A stretch of 19,277 nt of DNA, from NCBI GenBank assembly GCA_043746815.1, contig JAYTQG010000189.1, forward strand, positions 1 to 19,277, written 5' to 3'. This DNA comes from JAYTQG01 sp043746815. GTDB lineage: Bacteria; Actinomycetota; Thermoleophilia; Miltoncostaeales; Miltoncostaeaceae. Of the stretch, positions 1-7,582 are shown piece after piece (the first letter of the stretch is position 1; every line of letters starts with the position of its first letter). The position numbers and the translations under genes were made by a program. The notes beneath the pieces are model-generated. The model had not been told where the DNA came from, ran no database searches, and saw nothing but the letters and a program-made list of their open reading frames with translations.

Positions 1-488
1 AGCTGGACGGTCTGGCCTCCGCCGATCGGGATCCAGAGCCTGGCTCCAGCGCCGCTCTGGCTCAGGTTCTGACCAAAAATCATGGTGGCGACGAGCAGCA
101 GGAGACCAACTAAACCGATGATGTACCGGTAGCGCTCAAGAATCCGGTGATCTGGCAAAAAGAACACGACGGCAGCGAATACCGCGGCTCCAATCGCAAC
201 CCAGCGGGCCTGAACTTCCGCGACGGCCGGGCTCAGCCGGTAGAGCGAGACCAGCCCGATCGCGGTGAGAACCCCTACCAGTGGAAGCAACAGCGGGTCC
301 GCGTGCTTGATTCGCCAGCGCACAAGGACGTGCATCGCCAGAAAGATCGCGAAAAGCACTCCAACGCCAATCAGCGGCGCAAGAGAGGTGCGTCCGAGAC
401 GCGCCGAGGCAACCGTGACGGCGCCGACGGCCCCAATCAGGCCAGCGAGAACCAGCAGCAGAAGCTCACGCACGCGCAAAGGACTCAT
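1..488 (-). CDS. SEDS-family protein RodA/FtsW, N-terminal part (cut by window edge)
   Basis: SEDS proteins are multi-pass membrane glycosyltransferases that polymerise peptidoglycan from lipid II together with a class B PBP. The minus-strand frame opens with ATG at 488 (start MSPLRVRELLLLVLAG) and stays open to base 1, giving about 162 codons of a protein that is normally 370-480 residues. At least four hydrophobic helices are visible, the last ones around PDHRILERYRYIIGLVGLLL. They are followed by GARLWIPIGG, which matches the family's conserved GAxxWI segment ahead of QPSE. The ATG shares four bases (ATGA) with the stop of the preceding phosphatase gene, so it is the last visible gene of the kinase-FHA-phosphatase operon. 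In mycobacteria rodA likewise follows pstP. RodA is more likely than FtsW from this context, but the sequence seen does not separate them. Confidence 0.88.
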   Translation of the reverse strand, partial: MSPLRVRELLLLVLAGLIGAVGAVTVASARLGRTSLAPLIGVGVLFAIFLAMHVLVRWRIKHADPLLLPLVGVLTAIGLVSLYRLSPAVAEVQARWVAIGAAVFAAVVFFLPDHRILERYRYIIGLVGLLLLVATMIFGQNLSQSGAGARLWIPIGGGQTVQ

Positions 489-1708
489 TCGATCACCGGA
501 ACGCCGTTTCGCCAGACGAACCGAACCGCTGCCAGCGTCGCTTCGCCTTGGCCGCGGATGCCACGATCCAGGACCCCCCGCTCGGCGTCCGAAAGCGGGC
601 TGGCATCCACCCCAAGGGCCTCCCAGCGACGGTACGTGTCAAGCGGGCCTACTGCGAACGGAAGTCCGTGATAGAGGGTTGCTTGGCCCGTTCCGTCCTG
701 GCCAAGGAAGTAACTTCGAGATCCCACCCATGCCGTCGCACCCCCGACAATCGCAAGCACCGCGACACCCACCGCAAGGTGACCCCGACGCCCTCGACGT
801 CGCTCGGGGCGCTCGGTTACCCGTTCCAACACGGAGGTGCGCGACGGGCGATCGTGGCGGCGGCGCGGGCGTGGTGGCGTGCGCCCGATGACGGTCACGG
901 GTGCAGACACGCCGACGATCGGATGCTGGGCCGTGTCACCCATGCGCGGGTGCTCGTTCGGAACATTCAAGACGGCCTCGACCCCGACCCCAATTCGTCC
1001 GAGCACGACTGTGATGTTGTCGAGTCCACCAGCATCGTTCGCTGCCGCAGTCAACTCCGCGGCCCGCATGTCGAGGTTGTCGTCTCGCGAGAGAATCTCG
1101 GCGATATGGGCGTCGCTCACAAAGCCCGTCAGCCCGTCTGAGCACAGCATGACGACATCGTCTTGCAGCACGTCAAGGTCGAGAACGTCCGCGCGAATGA
1201 CCGGGTCGGCACCGATTGCGCGGGTGATCACGTTGCGCTGCGGATGTTGTGCAGCCTCGCGGGCGGTCAGCTCCCCCCGCCGAACGAGATCAGCCACGAC
1301 GGAGTGGTCGTTGGTCAACTGCGTCAACGCTCCATCGCGGAAGCGGTATGCACGGGAATCGCCGACATGCACGATCACGAGGCGCCCCTCAATCAACGCA
1401 GCGACCGTGAGCGTCGTTCCCATTCCTGAACGCTCCGGACTCCGTGCGGCAAGTCGACGAATGGACCTGTTCGCCTCCTCCGCCGCCGCGCGCAGGGCTC
1501 CGGAACTCGGACTGGAGACCACTTTCGCAACGGCAGCGATGGCTGCGGCCGCAGCAACCTCACCAGCCTGCTGCCCGCCAAGCCCGTCCGCGACCGCCAG
1601 AATCGGGGGCGCAACAAGGTCACGGTCCTCGTTGTGCGCGCGCCGTCGGCCGACGTCTGATCGACGGGCAACCGAGACGAGGCGCAGCTCCGTTCGCCCG
1701 CCGCTCAC
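485..1708 (-). CDS. Membrane-anchored PP2C-family Ser/Thr phosphatase (PstP-like)
   Basis: This is a metal-dependent PPM/PP2C phosphatase, expected to remove phosphate from Ser/Thr residues on the cognate kinase and its substrates. Of 407 residues, about 15-240 form the PP2C domain: HNEDRD (25-30), VADGLGG (39-45), GMGTTLT (95-101), VGDSRAYRF (115-123), SDGLTGF (190-196) and GGLDNITVV (227-235), so the metal-binding aspartates are all present. A basic, proline-containing linker (about 275-309) leads to one TM helix (310-329) and an outside segment of about 75 residues. This is the layout of mycobacterial PstP. The GTG start at 1708 overlaps the upstream stop by four bases (GTGA), and its own stop overlaps the rodA/ftsW ATG. 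It is the second of two adjacent PP2C genes and the one with a membrane anchor, so it is the likelier PstP orthologue. Confidence 0.93.
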   Translation of the reverse strand: MSGGRTELRLVSVARRSDVGRRRAHNEDRDLVAPPILAVADGLGGQQAGEVAAAAAIAAVAKVVSSPSSGALRAAAEEANRSIRRLAARSPERSGMGTTLTVAALIEGRLVIVHVGDSRAYRFRDGALTQLTNDHSVVADLVRRGELTAREAAQHPQRNVITRAIGADPVIRADVLDLDVLQDDVVMLCSDGLTGFVSDAHIAEILSRDDNLDMRAAELTAAANDAGGLDNITVVLGRIGVGVEAVLNVPNEHPRMGDTAQHPIVGVSAPVTVIGRTPPRPRRRHDRPSRTSVLERVTERPERRRGRRGHLAVGVAVLAIVGGATAWVGSRSYFLGQDGTGQATLYHGLPFAVGPLDTYRRWEALGVDASPLSDAERGVLDRGIRGQGEATLAAVRFVWRNGVPVIE

Positions 1709-2424
1709 GCCACAACCCTCGCCAGCACAACGCTGACATTGTCCATTCCGCCCGCGCCATTGGCTCGGGCGACAAGATTTGTGGCCGCCTCAGCCAACGT
1801 CGGGGCGTCAACGATGATGCTGGCAATGTCAGTCGCACTGACCTGACCGGAAAGGCCATCCGTGCAGACGAGGACGACATCGTCCGTCTGCGTGGGGACA
1901 CTCGTCACCTCCGGAATGATGGAATCCTCGGCGCCGACGGCGCGGGTGATCATGTTGCGGTTGGGGTGAACAGCGGCCTCCGCCGGAGAAATCGCCCCCG
2001 TGCGCACCAGCTCGGCAACGAGGGAGTGGTCCTCCGTGATCTGGTCCAGGGTTCCCGCACGGAGGACATACGCACGCGAGTCGCCGACATGCACGGCGTC
2101 CAAGTGGTCGTTGCGGAGCGCGACCACGCATGCGGTCGTGGCCATCCCAGCACGGCCCGGATCACTCGCGCCAGCGTCGCGCACCCGGCGGTTCGCACGC
2201 TCAATCGATGCCACCAGCTCCGGCACGCTGGCCCCGTCCGTAAGGCCATCCAACTCGGCAATCATGATTTCAGCGGCCGTTTCGCCAGCCTTGCCGCCAC
2301 CGACCCCATCGGCGACCGCCAGCAGCCCGCCGCGCGCGAAGACGCGGTCCTCATTGCCGGCGCGAACGAGCCCCCGATCGGATGCGTGAGCGAGCACGGC
2401 ATCAGGTTCCGACGTTGAGCTCAT
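1705..2424 (-). CDS. Soluble PP2C-family Ser/Thr phosphatase
   Basis: A stand-alone cytosolic PP2C domain of 239 residues, which is the usual size of the bare catalytic domain. Metal-site motifs are intact: GNEDRVF (23-29), VADGVGG (37-43), VGDSRAY (about 113-119), EDHSLVAEL, CTDGLSG (about 187-193) and a C-terminal GGMDNVSVV. There is no TM helix or extra domain. It starts at ATG 2424, overlapping the stop of the FhaB-like gene by four bases, and its stop overlaps the GTG of the second phosphatase. It is clearly homologous to that neighbour: both carry NPxRN-ITRA(V/I)GA(E/D) near the middle. A tandem duplication followed by loss or gain of the TM tail is therefore likely. Which phosphatase acts on which phosphoprotein cannot be read from the sequence. 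Confidence 0.93.
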   Translation of the reverse strand: MSSTSEPDAVLAHASDRGLVRAGNEDRVFARGGLLAVADGVGGGKAGETAAEIMIAELDGLTDGASVPELVASIERANRRVRDAGASDPGRAGMATTACVVALRNDHLDAVHVGDSRAYVLRAGTLDQITEDHSLVAELVRTGAISPAEAAVHPNRNMITRAVGAEDSIIPEVTSVPTQTDDVVLVCTDGLSGQVSATDIASIIVDAPTLAEAATNLVARANGAGGMDNVSVVLARVVA

Positions 2425-3074
2425 TCCTCGTAGCGAAAGACCGTCTCGCCCAGTCGAAGCTCGTCGTGGACCTTCAGCTGCCCCTGAGCGTCAACCCGTC
2501 GCCCGTTGATGAACGTGCCGTTCGTCGAGCCGAGATCTTCGATGAAGTAAAACGGCCCGCGTCGGAAGATCCTGGCGTGCATGTGGGAGACGAACGAGTC
2601 GTCGATCGCCAGTTGACTGGAGCTTGAGCGTCCGATGGTGACGCCCCCTTCAAGTTCCAGTTCCGAGTTCGGCGTGAGGCTGGGTGAGGACTCAACGATC
2701 AGCCGGGGGCGGATGTTCGCCGCGAGATCCAGCGCACCGTCGTGCAAGTCCGGATCGGGTGGCGAGGCCGTCTCATCGACCGCCAAAAGGGGCTCGCTGT
2801 CGACCGCGGGCTGCTGGCCTGTGTCGTCCGGGAGGGCCGGAGGTGGCGAAAACACGACGGGTGTCGGCGGCGGCTCGTCAACCACTGCTACCGGTTCGGG
2901 CGGGGGTTCCGGCGTTGGTTCAGGAGAGGTCTGCGGAACAAACGCAGGTGCAGCAACCGCGGTCGAATCGAGGTCTGCGACTCCGCGCGCAGATGAGCGC
3001 GCAACCGCCCAAACGAACGAAAACAGCAGCAGGAGGATGACGGCTTTACCGACGAGAAGCCATGTCTCACTCAC
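2421..3074 (-). CDS. Membrane-anchored FHA-domain protein (FhaB/FipA-like)
   Basis: A 217-residue protein with an N-terminal TM helix (about 6-25, VGKAVILLLLFSFVWAVAR), a Pro/Glu/Asp-rich linker (about 45-115) and a C-terminal FHA domain (about 123-217). The phosphothreonine-binding signature is complete: TIGRS (146-150), SHMHARI (163-169) and GSTNGTFINGR (182-192). The hydrophobic N-terminus ending in FVWAVAR resembles mycobacterial FhaB, which sits in the same operon position. The GTG start at 3074 overlaps the preceding stop by four bases (GTGA). The FHA fold would recruit a phosphothreonine protein to the membrane; the partner is inferred to be the kinase or a division/elongation factor. 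The linker is longer than in mycobacterial FhaB. Confidence 0.92.
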   Translation of the reverse strand: MSETWLLVGKAVILLLLFSFVWAVARSSARGVADLDSTAVAAPAFVPQTSPEPTPEPPPEPVAVVDEPPPTPVVFSPPPALPDDTGQQPAVDSEPLLAVDETASPPDPDLHDGALDLAANIRPRLIVESSPSLTPNSELELEGGVTIGRSSSSQLAIDDSFVSHMHARIFRRGPFYFIEDLGSTNGTFINGRRVDAQGQLKVHDELRLGETVFRYEE

Positions 3075-4090
3075 CCGAGCAGCGCCTTGATCGTCGTCGT
3101 TCCGATTTGGATGACGTCCCCATCGACGAGTTCATGTCGACGAACCCGTTCGCCGTTGACCAACGTCCCGTTCGTGCTGCGCAGATCCACAAGGACGTGG
3201 CAGTCACCCTCAAGCCGGACCTCGAAATGCTCACGGCTAATGTTGGCGTCGGCAACGGCGATGTCGCACTCGCGACTTCGACCGATCGTGAGGGTCCTGG
3301 CTCCAACCGGAAAGCGACGCTCGCCGATACTCAGAGTCAGACCTTGGGCGGGGACCAGTCCGGCCCTGCGGGCATCGTCGGCGCCAATTACCTGCGTGCC
3401 CTGCACGTTACGAAGCGCAGCATTCGGGGTTGGCAAGACTGGCGGAATCGGCGCGAGAACGTCGGGAACGACGGCCCCTGGCACTGGCAACGCGGGGACC
3501 TCGACGGGGGAGGGAACGAGGGGGACGGCCTGGACGGGCTCTTCCGCGACTGGTTCGACAGGCTCCACCCCCACCGGTTCGACAGGAACCTCCGGCGCGG
3601 GCGGGGCCGGAGCGACGACAACTGGTAATGCGGCTGGGACCGCGGGAACAATCACCGGGGCGGCCGGGGGGGCCGGGGGGTACGGGTTCGCACGGGCCGC
3701 CGGGGGCGTCACGTCTGGAATCGCGTCACTGACCCGCGCAGCAATGCCGAACTCCCCGACGGCAAGGTCGCTGTCGGTCTCAAAGGCGATCGTCGGTGGT
3801 GACAGCAGCGTCAGTTGCTGTTCACGTGCGTGCTCCGTCAGATAGGTCGACAACTCGGTAATGAGATGTGTTTCGAACGAAGCGAACCCGGCGCGATCCT
3901 GGGTCGAAAGGAAGACCCGAAACTCGTTAGGTCCGTAGATGCCTGAGATGGCGACCCGTTTATTTTCGTCCATGGAGCGACCCAGCTTTCGAGCAAGCTC
4001 GACGGGCTGCACTGGGCTTTTGAAGAGGCGGCCGAAACTCCGTTCGACCACGCCTTCAATTGCCCGTTCGATTGACCGGAGGACGCTCAT
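3071..4090 (-). CDS. DUF3662 and FHA domain protein (FhaA-like)
   Basis: A 339-residue cytosolic adaptor. The start is set at ATG 4090, although the frame stays open well upstream. From there the protein begins MSVLRSIERAIEGVVERSFG, the standard DUF3662 N-terminus, and the ATG overlaps the kinase stop by four bases (ATGA). Residues 1-125 form DUF3662. Residues 125-230 are a low-complexity Pro/Ala/Val linker containing repeated EPV/VEP units. Residues 250-339 are an FHA domain with LTIGRSRECDI (267-277), ISREHFEV (284-291) and LRSTNGTLVNG (303-313). In mycobacteria FhaA binds phosphorylated MviN/MurJ-like partners and tunes peptidoglycan synthesis. The same role is inferred here from domain order and operon position. 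Confidence 0.93.
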   Translation of the reverse strand: MSVLRSIERAIEGVVERSFGRLFKSPVQPVELARKLGRSMDENKRVAISGIYGPNEFRVFLSTQDRAGFASFETHLITELSTYLTEHAREQQLTLLSPPTIAFETDSDLAVGEFGIAARVSDAIPDVTPPAARANPYPPAPPAAPVIVPAVPAALPVVVAPAPPAPEVPVEPVGVEPVEPVAEEPVQAVPLVPSPVEVPALPVPGAVVPDVLAPIPPVLPTPNAALRNVQGTQVIGADDARRAGLVPAQGLTLSIGERRFPVGARTLTIGRSRECDIAVADANISREHFEVRLEGDCHVLVDLRSTNGTLVNGERVRRHELVDGDVIQIGTTTIKALLG

Positions 4091-5355
4091 CGGACGACCC
4101 GCAGGGTACCGAATACGCTGGACCGCCCGCGCCGGGACCGCGCGACGCCGATCCCGACGAGGCACAGCGCCGCGGTTGAAATTGCCATAACCGAGGCGAT
4201 TGGCACCGGAAGAATGAGGGCCGGACCAAGGCCAAACGCGACAAGCCAACCAGCCGCTACCCTCGCCCGAACACGCCCGCGGACATGTCGGATCGCCCCA
4301 GCGGCGAGTGCCGCGCCCGCAAGCGCAGCGCACGCCATCAGCGGATGTCGAACGGTCGGACCGAGCCCCAGTACACCGACTGCTCCGAGGCTCGCGCAGA
4401 GCGTCAGGAGGCGGGCCATGAGTGTGCGGAGAAGCCCTACCGCCAAGGCCACCAGACAGCCGAGTCCAACCGCCATCGCCAGCGGAGCGCCAATGACAAT
4501 GACCACTGGGACAAGGCGCTCGCCACGCAAAACGCGGGGTGGCGTTCGCTTCTGCTGGCGAGCCGCCCGGGAGCAACCGTGCAGACGCAATGTGTCCGCC
4601 AGACGCGCTGCCGTCGGGCGATCGTTCGGCTGAACTTGGAGACCCTGCATGATCGCTCTGGTCAGGGACTTAGGGAGATCCGGACGAAGCTCACCGAGTT
4701 CGGGAACGTGCCCTCGGGCAGCGCGCCGGGCGGTCTCCGCGGGATTCCCCGTCGCGATCGGGTTGGCGCCCGTCAACCCTTCATAGAGGACAAGGCAGGC
4801 CGCGTACACGTCCGCAGACCCGTCGGCTGCGCGTCCGGTGGCCTGCTCGGGAGCCATATAGGCCATCGTCCCGAGGGCGACGCCCGTGCGGGTGTGCCGT
4901 GCCTCGTCGGCGAGCCGGGCGATGCCAAAGTCCGTGAGGCGGGCCCGTCCGTCGGTCCCGACCAGCACATTTGCAGGCTTCACATCCCGATGAATGACGC
5001 CACGCCCGTGTGCGTGTGCAAGGCCATCCAAAACGTCGGCGACCACGGCCACCATTCGCGCGGCGGAGGGCGTCCGCCGCGAGCTGAAGATCTCCGCGAG
5101 GGACTGGCCGTCAACCAACTCGCACGACAAGTACACCGCGGTGTCGTCTTGTCCCCAATCGTTCAGTCGAACCAAGTTTGGGTGCGACAACCGGGCAGCA
5201 GCACGCACTTCGGCGTGAACCCGACCCGGTCGACCGTGCTGCAAAAGGATCTCTTTCAGGGCAACATCGTGCCCAAGGCGAGTGTCTCGCGCCCGGTAGA
5301 CGCGAGCGGTCGCTCCATGGCCGATGATCGGCCCGGGAAGGTACCTGCCAAGCAC
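4087..5355 (-). CDS. Polytopic membrane Ser/Thr protein kinase (Hanks type, no PASTA repeats)
   Basis: Residues 3-265 form a complete Hanks-type kinase: glycine loop IIGHGATARVY (10-20), ATP lysine in VALKE (K34), HRDVKPANV (122-130, catalytic D124), DFG (142-144) and APE (168-170). Residues 281-405 hold about five hydrophobic helices. There are no PASTA or other extracellular ligand domains, unlike actinobacterial PknB. The start is uncertain. The frame is open to 5490, but that end is only three bases from the divergent tRNA-Leu and would leave no room for a promoter. GTG 5355, giving MLGRYLPGP just before the glycine loop, fits kinase N-termini best, though no good ribosome binding site is visible. 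It heads the FHA/phosphatase/rodA operon, and its stop overlaps the fhaA start. It could autophosphorylate and supply phosphothreonine to the FHA proteins downstream. Confidence 0.88.
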   Translation of the reverse strand: MLGRYLPGPIIGHGATARVYRARDTRLGHDVALKEILLQHGRPGRVHAEVRAAARLSHPNLVRLNDWGQDDTAVYLSCELVDGQSLAEIFSSRRTPSAARMVAVVADVLDGLAHAHGRGVIHRDVKPANVLVGTDGRARLTDFGIARLADEARHTRTGVALGTMAYMAPEQATGRAADGSADVYAACLVLYEGLTGANPIATGNPAETARRAARGHVPELGELRPDLPKSLTRAIMQGLQVQPNDRPTAARLADTLRLHGCSRAARQQKRTPPRVLRGERLVPVVIVIGAPLAMAVGLGCLVALAVGLLRTLMARLLTLCASLGAVGVLGLGPTVRHPLMACAALAGAALAAGAIRHVRGRVRARVAAGWLVAFGLGPALILPVPIASVMAISTAALCLVGIGVARSRRGRSSVFGTLRVVR

Positions 5356-5465
5356 AAGGGTCGAGCGACCTCGCCCGCGCGCAAAATGTTGGGGTTCTGC
5401 CTCCACGTCGATGGTGCATTCGCCGCGATGGATGCCCTCCCTGCACTCGCGGCCTGCCGCTCCGT

Positions 5466-5471
5466 TACCAT
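5466..5471 (+). promoter_or_regulatory. Putative -10 box for tRNA-Leu
   Basis: TACCAT fits the TANNNT pattern and ends 21 bases before the tRNA-Leu 5' end, implying a leader of about 15 bases. No convincing -35 box is visible. It lies in the gap between the divergent kinase gene and the tRNA. Confidence 0.35.
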
Positions 5472-5492
5472 GCGCGGATCGGAGGATCACCC

Positions 5493-5576
5493 GGGTGAGT
5501 GGTGGAATTGGTAGACACGCTAGATTCAGGTTCTAGTGCTCGCAAGAGTGTGGGGGTTCGAGTCCCCCCTCGCCCA
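5493..5576 (+). tRNA. tRNA-Leu (anticodon CAG)
   Basis: An 84-base class II tRNA. The acceptor 5493-5499 pairs with 5569-5575 (one G-T wobble), with discriminator A at 5576 and no encoded CCA. The anticodon stem-loop ctaga-TTCAGGT-tctag gives anticodon CAG (reads CUG). A long variable arm (tgctcgcaagagtg) follows. The T-arm is GGGGG-TTCGAGT-CCCCC. The long variable arm and A73 identify leucine. It is divergent from the kinase operon. Confidence 0.96.
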
Positions 5577-5625
5577 CTTTGGACAAGAAGCCATGCTCGT
5601 CACCACTGCGCGCCGAGCCCACCGA

Positions 5626-5631
5626 TAGCCT
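5626..5631 (+). promoter_or_regulatory. -10-like box of a probable leaderless promoter
   Basis: TAGCCT ends exactly six bases before the ATG at 5638, and no Shine-Dalgarno sequence lies between. Transcription would start at or next to the A of ATG. The same geometry occurs at purD (16026). Confidence 0.45.
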
Positions 5632-5637
5632 TCTCGT

Positions 5638-6870
5638 ATGTCGACGGATGATCCGTTCGGCGATTTCGACACTGTCGACGATCGCCCCACAACCAGTCGG
5701 GCCGGGCGCCGGAGCGCAAGAGACAGTGCGCGGACGCCCAGCAGTACTCCGCGGCGCAAGTCGCCAAACCGCCCGAGCGGACCGCGTCGCCCATCCGGCG
5801 GCGGGGCAAAGGTCTTGCAGCAGCCGGGCGCACGGCTCCTCCTCGCGCTCGGTGCCGCAGCACTTCTCATTCTGGTGCTCACCCTGGCGATCCGCAGCTG
5901 TCGGCGCAGTTCCCTTGTCGATTCGTACAAGAGCTATGTGCAGAAAGCCGACGCGATCTTGGCCAAGTCGGCGGATCAGGGCAAGCGGTTCAACAAGGTC
6001 GTCGTGAACGATGAAGGCCTCACCTCGGACCAGCTCAGGTCACGTCTTTCCGGGATCGCTGGCCAGGCCGATACGCTCGTCAACGAGGCAAGCGCACTGA
6101 ACCCACCCGATCGCCTGAGGACCGCTCACAGCGCCCTAATCCAAGCGCTTGGCGATCGCCGAGCGGGCGTCCGTGGTGTCCAGGCGGTCGCGACGCAGCT
6201 CGCGAAAAAAACCGGCGTGGTGAACGAAACCGCAACTGCAACCCAACTCTCGAAGCAGATGGCGTTTCTCTTGTCGAGCGACGTCAACTACTCCAACCAC
6301 TGGTCCCAGCCCACAAAGGCAACGCTGAAGTCGGAGAACGTCACCGGTGTGTTGGTTTCGGACGCGGATACGTTCCTCACAAATTCCAACTGGGCAGCAC
6401 CGGTCGAAGCCGTCAAGTTGCTTCCCGGATTGAAGGGCAGTGGAACCGGCTCGACTACGGGCACGACCGGCACGACGACGACGCCGACGACCGGCCTGCA
6501 CGGCACGGGCCTCACGGGCGTCACGGCAATCCCCACAAACGTCGCATTGACGGTGGGACAGAGTGTGACGCTCAAAGCGAGTGCCGAACTCCAATGGCGG
6601 GTCAGCGTCCAGAATCAGGGCGACGCGACCGAGGCAAAGGTGGACGTGAAGGTCACGTGGACACCAACGGCCAACCCGGCCGGCGCCCAGTCACGGACCG
6701 GGAGTATCACGAACTTCGTGGCGAAACAAACCCGGACCGTCGATGTCCCCGCGCCGGTGACGCCCGGTGTAGATGTGGACGGAACGTTGCTCGTCGAGGT
6801 GACCCCGGTCGCAGGCGAAAAGAAGACGGACAACAACAGCGCGAGCTACCCGGTCAAGTTCACGCTCTAG
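5638..6870 (+). CDS. Single-pass membrane protein with CARDB-like C-terminal domain
   Basis: A 410-residue protein of unassigned function. Residues 1-62 are a cytosolic, Arg/Ser/Pro-rich disordered stretch, and 66-86 form one TM helix (LLLALGAAALLILVLTLAI). Residues 90-260 are a mostly helical extracytoplasmic region. Residues 266-290 form a Gly/Thr-rich linker with GTTGTT-type repeats. Residues 295-410 look like a beta-sandwich of the CARDB type: VSVQNQGDATEAKVDVKVTW, then TVDVPAPVTPG and a final TDNNSASYPVKF. CARDB domains usually mediate adhesion or protein contacts outside the membrane; that role is inferred. The ATG at 5638 has no ribosome binding site but has a -10-like box six bases upstream, which suggests a leaderless message. 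The stop codon forms the first bases of the fold-back element that follows. Confidence 0.85.
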   Translation: MSTDDPFGDFDTVDDRPTTSRAGRRSARDSARTPSSTPRRKSPNRPSGPRRPSGGGAKVLQQPGARLLLALGAAALLILVLTLAIRSCRRSSLVDSYKSYVQKADAILAKSADQGKRFNKVVVNDEGLTSDQLRSRLSGIAGQADTLVNEASALNPPDRLRTAHSALIQALGDRRAGVRGVQAVATQLAKKTGVVNETATATQLSKQMAFLLSSDVNYSNHWSQPTKATLKSENVTGVLVSDADTFLTNSNWAAPVEAVKLLPGLKGSGTGSTTGTTGTTTTPTTGLHGTGLTGVTAIPTNVALTVGQSVTLKASAELQWRVSVQNQGDATEAKVDVKVTWTPTANPAGAQSRTGSITNFVAKQTRTVDVPAPVTPGVDVDGTLLVEVTPVAGEKKTDNNSASYPVKFTL

Positions 6871-7032
6871 TGCTCCGTTCCAGAAGTTCTTTGTGGAATC
6901 CGGCGAGCGAGACCAAGCGAGGCTAGGACGCAGTGTCGCCTGCATATCTGGCCATATGGTGGTGACCGAGGACACCGCATCGCGACGGTCGCAGCTGCCG
7001 GAAACGCGAAGTCACTTCTGGAACGGAGCACT
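6869..7032. repeat. 164-base fold-back element with 19-base perfect inverted termini
   Basis: Bases 6869-6887 are the exact reverse complement of 7014-7032. Further pairs lie concentrically in the same register (i pairs with 13901-i): 6899-6904 with 6997-7002, 6911-6914 with 6987-6990, 6935-6940 with 6961-6966 (one wobble), and 6943-6947 with 6954-6958. The whole segment is thus an imperfect palindrome that can fold into one long hairpin without shifting register. It fills most of the gap between the CARDB-like and DUF4446 genes and its first two bases belong to the upstream TAG stop. It could be a MITE-like relic, a structured RNA or an end-of-transcript structure. No target-site duplication or transposase is seen. 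Confidence 0.75.
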
Positions 7033-7053
7033 CGTGCATTTGAGCGTCTGGCC

Positions 7054-7545
7054 GTGATCCAGAACGTAGCCGTATGGATTGCTGGCGGTGCTGGCGCCGT
7101 GGCACTTGTGTCAGCCACGGGCGCTGGCCTCCTGTGGCGCCGAGTGGCTGCGCTGAGCGCCGCCCAGCGGGTTCTCCTCCCCTCAGGCGCATCTGGTGAC
7201 CTCCTGGCGCGTCAGCACGAGCTTCATGCTTCGGTCAATGTGTTGGCCGACTCCCTGCGAGACCTCTCCGCGCGGTTCGACGCGCAGGCACGGGCGACCG
7301 AGGCCGAACTGGCACGGGCGATTCGATTCCAGGGCTTGGTCAGGTACGACGCGTATCGCGATATGGGAGGCCAACAGTCGTGGTCGCTGGCCCTCCTCAA
7401 TGCCTCGCGCACCGGAACCGTCATCACCTGTCTGCACGCACGGGATCACGCTCGCGTTTATCTCAAGGAAGTTGTCGAAGGGAACTCAGATCAACGACTG
7501 TCGCCTGAGGAGATTCGGGCAGTCGGGCACGCATTCGAGTCGTAG
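7054..7545 (+). CDS. DUF4446 family membrane-anchored protein
   Basis: A 163-residue protein. Residues 6-29 form an N-terminal TM helix (AVWIAGGAGAVALVSATGAG), and 48-92 look like a helical, probably coiled-coil stretch. Residues 95-160 carry the DUF4446 core: LVRYDAYRDMGGQQSWSLAL (about 100-119), then TGTVITCLHARDHARVYLK and a terminal LSPEEIRAV. The pattern RYDAF-DMGG-SFSLALLD followed by hydrophobic strands and R-Y-K is diagnostic for this family, whose function is unknown. The GTG at 7054 is the only usual start in this frame close to the domain, and no strong ribosome binding site precedes it. It lies 21 bases after the fold-back element and shares strand with the HNH gene 37 bases downstream. 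Confidence 0.85.
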   Translation: MIQNVAVWIAGGAGAVALVSATGAGLLWRRVAALSAAQRVLLPSGASGDLLARQHELHASVNVLADSLRDLSARFDAQARATEAELARAIRFQGLVRYDAYRDMGGQQSWSLALLNASRTGTVITCLHARDHARVYLKEVVEGNSDQRLSPEEIRAVGHAFES

Positions 7546-7567
7546 TCGCGAGCGCTGCAGACGCCGC

Positions 7568-7573
7568 TACTAT
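7568..7573 (+). promoter_or_regulatory. -10-like box upstream of the HNH gene
   Basis: TACTAT matches TANNNT well and ends nine bases before the ATG at 7583, where no ribosome binding site is visible. A short or absent leader is likely. The box lies between the arms of a 6-base inverted repeat (GCGCTG 7553-7558, CAGCGC 7575-7580). Confidence 0.45.
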
Positions 7574-7582
7574 TCAGCGCGT

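Noticed and set aside
837..1736. Long plus-strand open frame of 299 codons opposite the phosphatase gene; similar ones at 1444-2418 and 4285-5514 (plus) and 17399-18421 (minus)
   Set aside because: They are antisense to genes with intact family motifs, have Arg/Ser/Pro-rich composition typical of GC-rich shadow frames, and show no domain.
5355..5490. Upstream extension of the kinase to GTG 5490
   Set aside because: The extra 45 residues lack similarity to kinase N-termini, and that start would leave only two bases before the divergent tRNA-Leu.
7553..7580. 6-base inverted repeat (GCGCTG/CAGCGC) flanking the HNH -10-like box, as a possible operator
   Set aside because: Arms are short and GC-rich, and no matching copy was noticed elsewhere; not distinguishable from chance.
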